Translations under genes and position numbers: made by a program
Notes under the pieces: generated by a model
The model's input: only the letters and a program-made list of their open reading frames with translations
Database searches by the model: none
What the model was told of the DNA's origin: nothing
Part shown: in pieces, positions 6,147-7,442 of the stretch
Numbering within the stretch: position 1 is the first letter of the stretch
How the letters are laid out: each line of letters begins with the position of its first letter
Assembly (NCBI GenBank): GCA_031257415.1
Contig: JAIROR010000103.1
Location: 1-7,442, forward strand
Direction of reading: 5' to 3'
Length of the DNA: 7,442 bases
From: Holosporales bacterium
GTDB lineage: Bacteria > Pseudomonadota > Alphaproteobacteria > RUG11792

Positions 6147-7421
6147 CTATTCCTTTGTTTTGTAGGCGTTAGTTATTTGTAGAGAATTTTGAGGCACTTT
6201 ATCTTCACTCCTGACTCCATGATTGTGATCTTCGATCTTATACTTGCGAATGATCTCATACACACCCTCAATACGTAGTCCTGCATCTTTATCTAACAGC
6301 TCGTGCATGTTGCTGAACGTTTCATCACTTACGTAGTACTTCACCGAAGAACTCAGGAGAGGGTTATTATGGGCGGAGGAAGAAGATGAAGAGGAAGAGG
6401 AAGAGAAAGAAGAGGAAGAGGAAGAGGAAGAGGAAGAAGAAGAAGAAGAGGAATTAGGTTCTTTGTTTTCTACCACTTGAGGCTGGTTAACAATCGGGGC
6501 ACTGGCGTTCTCAGTTGCATTGGACACTATCGTTGGACACCCAGGCCAACATAAATAAATTGAAGAACAAAGAAGAAAATTCATTGGCAATATTACTGAA
6601 TTCATTGGCAACATTGCTGGATTCATTGGCAACGCTACTGGATTCATTGGCAACATTGCTGGATTCATTGACAACATTGCTGGATTCACCGAGTAACATG
6701 AAGGGAACGAAGGAAACGAAGGAAACGAAGGATGAGGCGCTATGGTAACAGGTGCGCGTACGAGTTCCCAACCATCAGCCCGTTTGATCATCATAATTTT
6801 GCCTTTTGAAAGCATGATGATTTTATCGGCTACTTCCTTTTCCATGATTGCTCTTTCATGGTAAAAAGGTGTTGGAAGGCAGAGGCCTTCTTTCATTGGC
6901 CACTCATAATTTACCTTTTGAATCAAATGTTCTTCATCAGATTTTGGGTCCTCGGTCTGTTTTTTAATACAGTTATCCACATAAGGAGTAAGGGAAGCCC
7001 ATTTATTCTTACAATCTACGAATCGTATACTCACTTTTTCTTTTTTTTCAATAACGTTAACTAATTCGGAAGCAAACTGCACAGCCTTGACGCGAGCACA
7101 AATAGAACCAAGGTCCAAAACTACAGTTTTTAATGAGGTACCGCCTTCGCTACTAACTGCCGAACTTTCTTCAAGAGTCGCCTTGGGAACCACATGTATC
7201 ACTACTCTGGTTTCACCTTTCATTACTCCGGTTTTATTTTTTTCTTTAGAACGCTCAGCCTTATACACGATTACCCCATTTGATAAGCATTTTTCGTAAT
7301 CATCTACAAACTTTTTTCCTTCAGAAGGTGAGCCAAAAGAAAGATAGCGAACTTTCCCTTCAAGACTCGACAGAAGAGTATATGCATAGTCTACCGAAAG
7401 AGAATGTGGAAAAAGTGTCAT
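6147..7421 (-). CDS. Low-complexity protein of unknown function with heptad, Ser-Phe-Pro and polyserine tracts
   Basis: I do not recognise this family. From the ATG at 7421 it has 424 residues, but the frame is open to the window edge and no clear ribosome binding site precedes the ATG, so the true start may lie outside. Residues 1-225 look globular, with mixed charged and hydrophobic segments (for example VRYLSFGSPSEGKKFVDDYEK at 24-44 split by loops, and KGKIMMIKRADGWELV at 206-221). Then follow SFP triplets (232-241), five heptads of the type MNPAMLP (about 245-280), a hydrophobic Cys-containing stretch (283-296), and a serine tract of 15 Ser, Phe, 10 Ser (324-349). A charged C-terminal segment (359-400) resembles a small folded helical unit. 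No signal peptide or transmembrane helix is obvious. The layout, two ordered ends joined by low-complexity linkers, would suit a secreted effector or surface protein of a host-associated bacterium, but that is inference only. Confidence 0.75.
   Translation of the reverse strand: MTLFPHSLSVDYAYTLLSSLEGKVRYLSFGSPSEGKKFVDDYEKCLSNGVIVYKAERSKEKNKTGVMKGETRVVIHVVPKATLEESSAVSSEGGTSLKTVVLDLGSICARVKAVQFASELVNVIEKKEKVSIRFVDCKNKWASLTPYVDNCIKKQTEDPKSDEEHLIQKVNYEWPMKEGLCLPTPFYHERAIMEKEVADKIIMLSKGKIMMIKRADGWELVRAPVTIAPHPSFPSFPSFPSCYSVNPAMLSMNPAMLPMNPVALPMNPAMLPMNSVILPMNFLLCSSIYLCWPGCPTIVSNATENASAPIVNQPQVVENKEPNSSSSSSSSSSSSSSSFSSSSSSSSSSAHNNPLLSSSVKYYVSDETFSNMHELLDKDAGLRIEGVYEIIRKYKIEDHNHGVRSEDKVPQNSLQITNAYKTKE
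6375..6452 (-). repeat. Polyserine tract: 26-codon purine/pyrimidine repeat
   Basis: Every plus-strand codon complement here is GGA or AGA except TGA (6387-6389, still Ser) and GAA (Phe). The plus strand is all purine apart from T6387. Ser is encoded only by TCT, TCC and TCA, so the tract is a trinucleotide-type microsatellite that has partly diverged. Confidence 0.95.
6579..6704 (-). repeat. 21-bp tandem array in the unknown protein gene
   Basis: Five clear units (6579-6599, 6600-6620, 6621-6641, 6642-6662, 6663-6683) and one degenerate unit (6684-6704). On the plus strand most begin ATTCATTGGCAAC and end CTGG. In the coding frame they give heptads MNPAMLP with V, S and I variants. Units differ by a few substitutions and no indels. 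Confidence 0.95.
6704..6730 (-). repeat. 9-bp tandem array encoding Ser-Phe-Pro triplets
   Basis: Three copies of a 9-bp unit, GAAACGAAG (first copy GGAACGAAG), abut the degenerate end of the 21-bp array. In frame they encode repeated SFP. Confidence 0.9.
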
Positions 7422-7442
7422 CCGAAGTGTAGAAATTTCCCT

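Overview
The window reads as part of a bacterial chromosome. All five convincing genes lie on the minus strand, so transcription runs from high to low coordinates. In that order they are: a low-complexity protein of unknown function (6147-7421, possibly open beyond the right edge); a PLP-dependent low-specificity L-threonine aldolase (4932-5984); ribosomal protein S20 with a repetitive tail (421 bases of gene at 4421-4825); a thioredoxin-reductase-like flavoprotein, most likely ferredoxin-NADP reductase (3214-4317); and UvrA (598-3195). A sixth minus-strand gene may begin at base 58 and run off the left edge. No tRNA, rRNA, CRISPR array, insertion sequence or phage gene was recognised.

The S20 body, the first UvrA zinc site written CPVSGF, the UvrA ending SYTGQYL and the TrxR-like FNR suggest an alphaproteobacterium. 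Intermediate GC by eye, loose intergenic regions, a shortened UvrA and many in-frame repeats would fit a host-associated lineage such as Rickettsiales or Holosporales. That placement is inference from motifs, not a search result.

Threonine aldolase and rpsT each have a good sigma70-type promoter (TTGACA-17-TAGGAT and TTGAAT-17-extended-10 TAGCAT). The aldolase promoter lies inside the longest possible reading frame and so settles the start at 5984. The flavoprotein and uvrA are 18 bp apart and probably cotranscribed, perhaps with read-through from rpsT. The genes have unrelated jobs (glycine supply, translation, electron transfer to ferredoxin, excision repair), so this is a housekeeping neighbourhood rather than a dedicated pathway.

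The unusual feature is repeat growth inside genes. S20 carries seven heptads from a 21-bp array at its C-terminus. The flavoprotein carries a tandem 84-bp duplication at its N-terminus. The unknown protein carries a 21-bp array, a 9-bp array and a 26-codon serine tract. Every unit is a multiple of three, so copy changes keep the frame. In the opposite direction, UvrA has lost most of the insertion domain between its first zinc site and the next CxxC element. No clear multi-gene novel system is visible.
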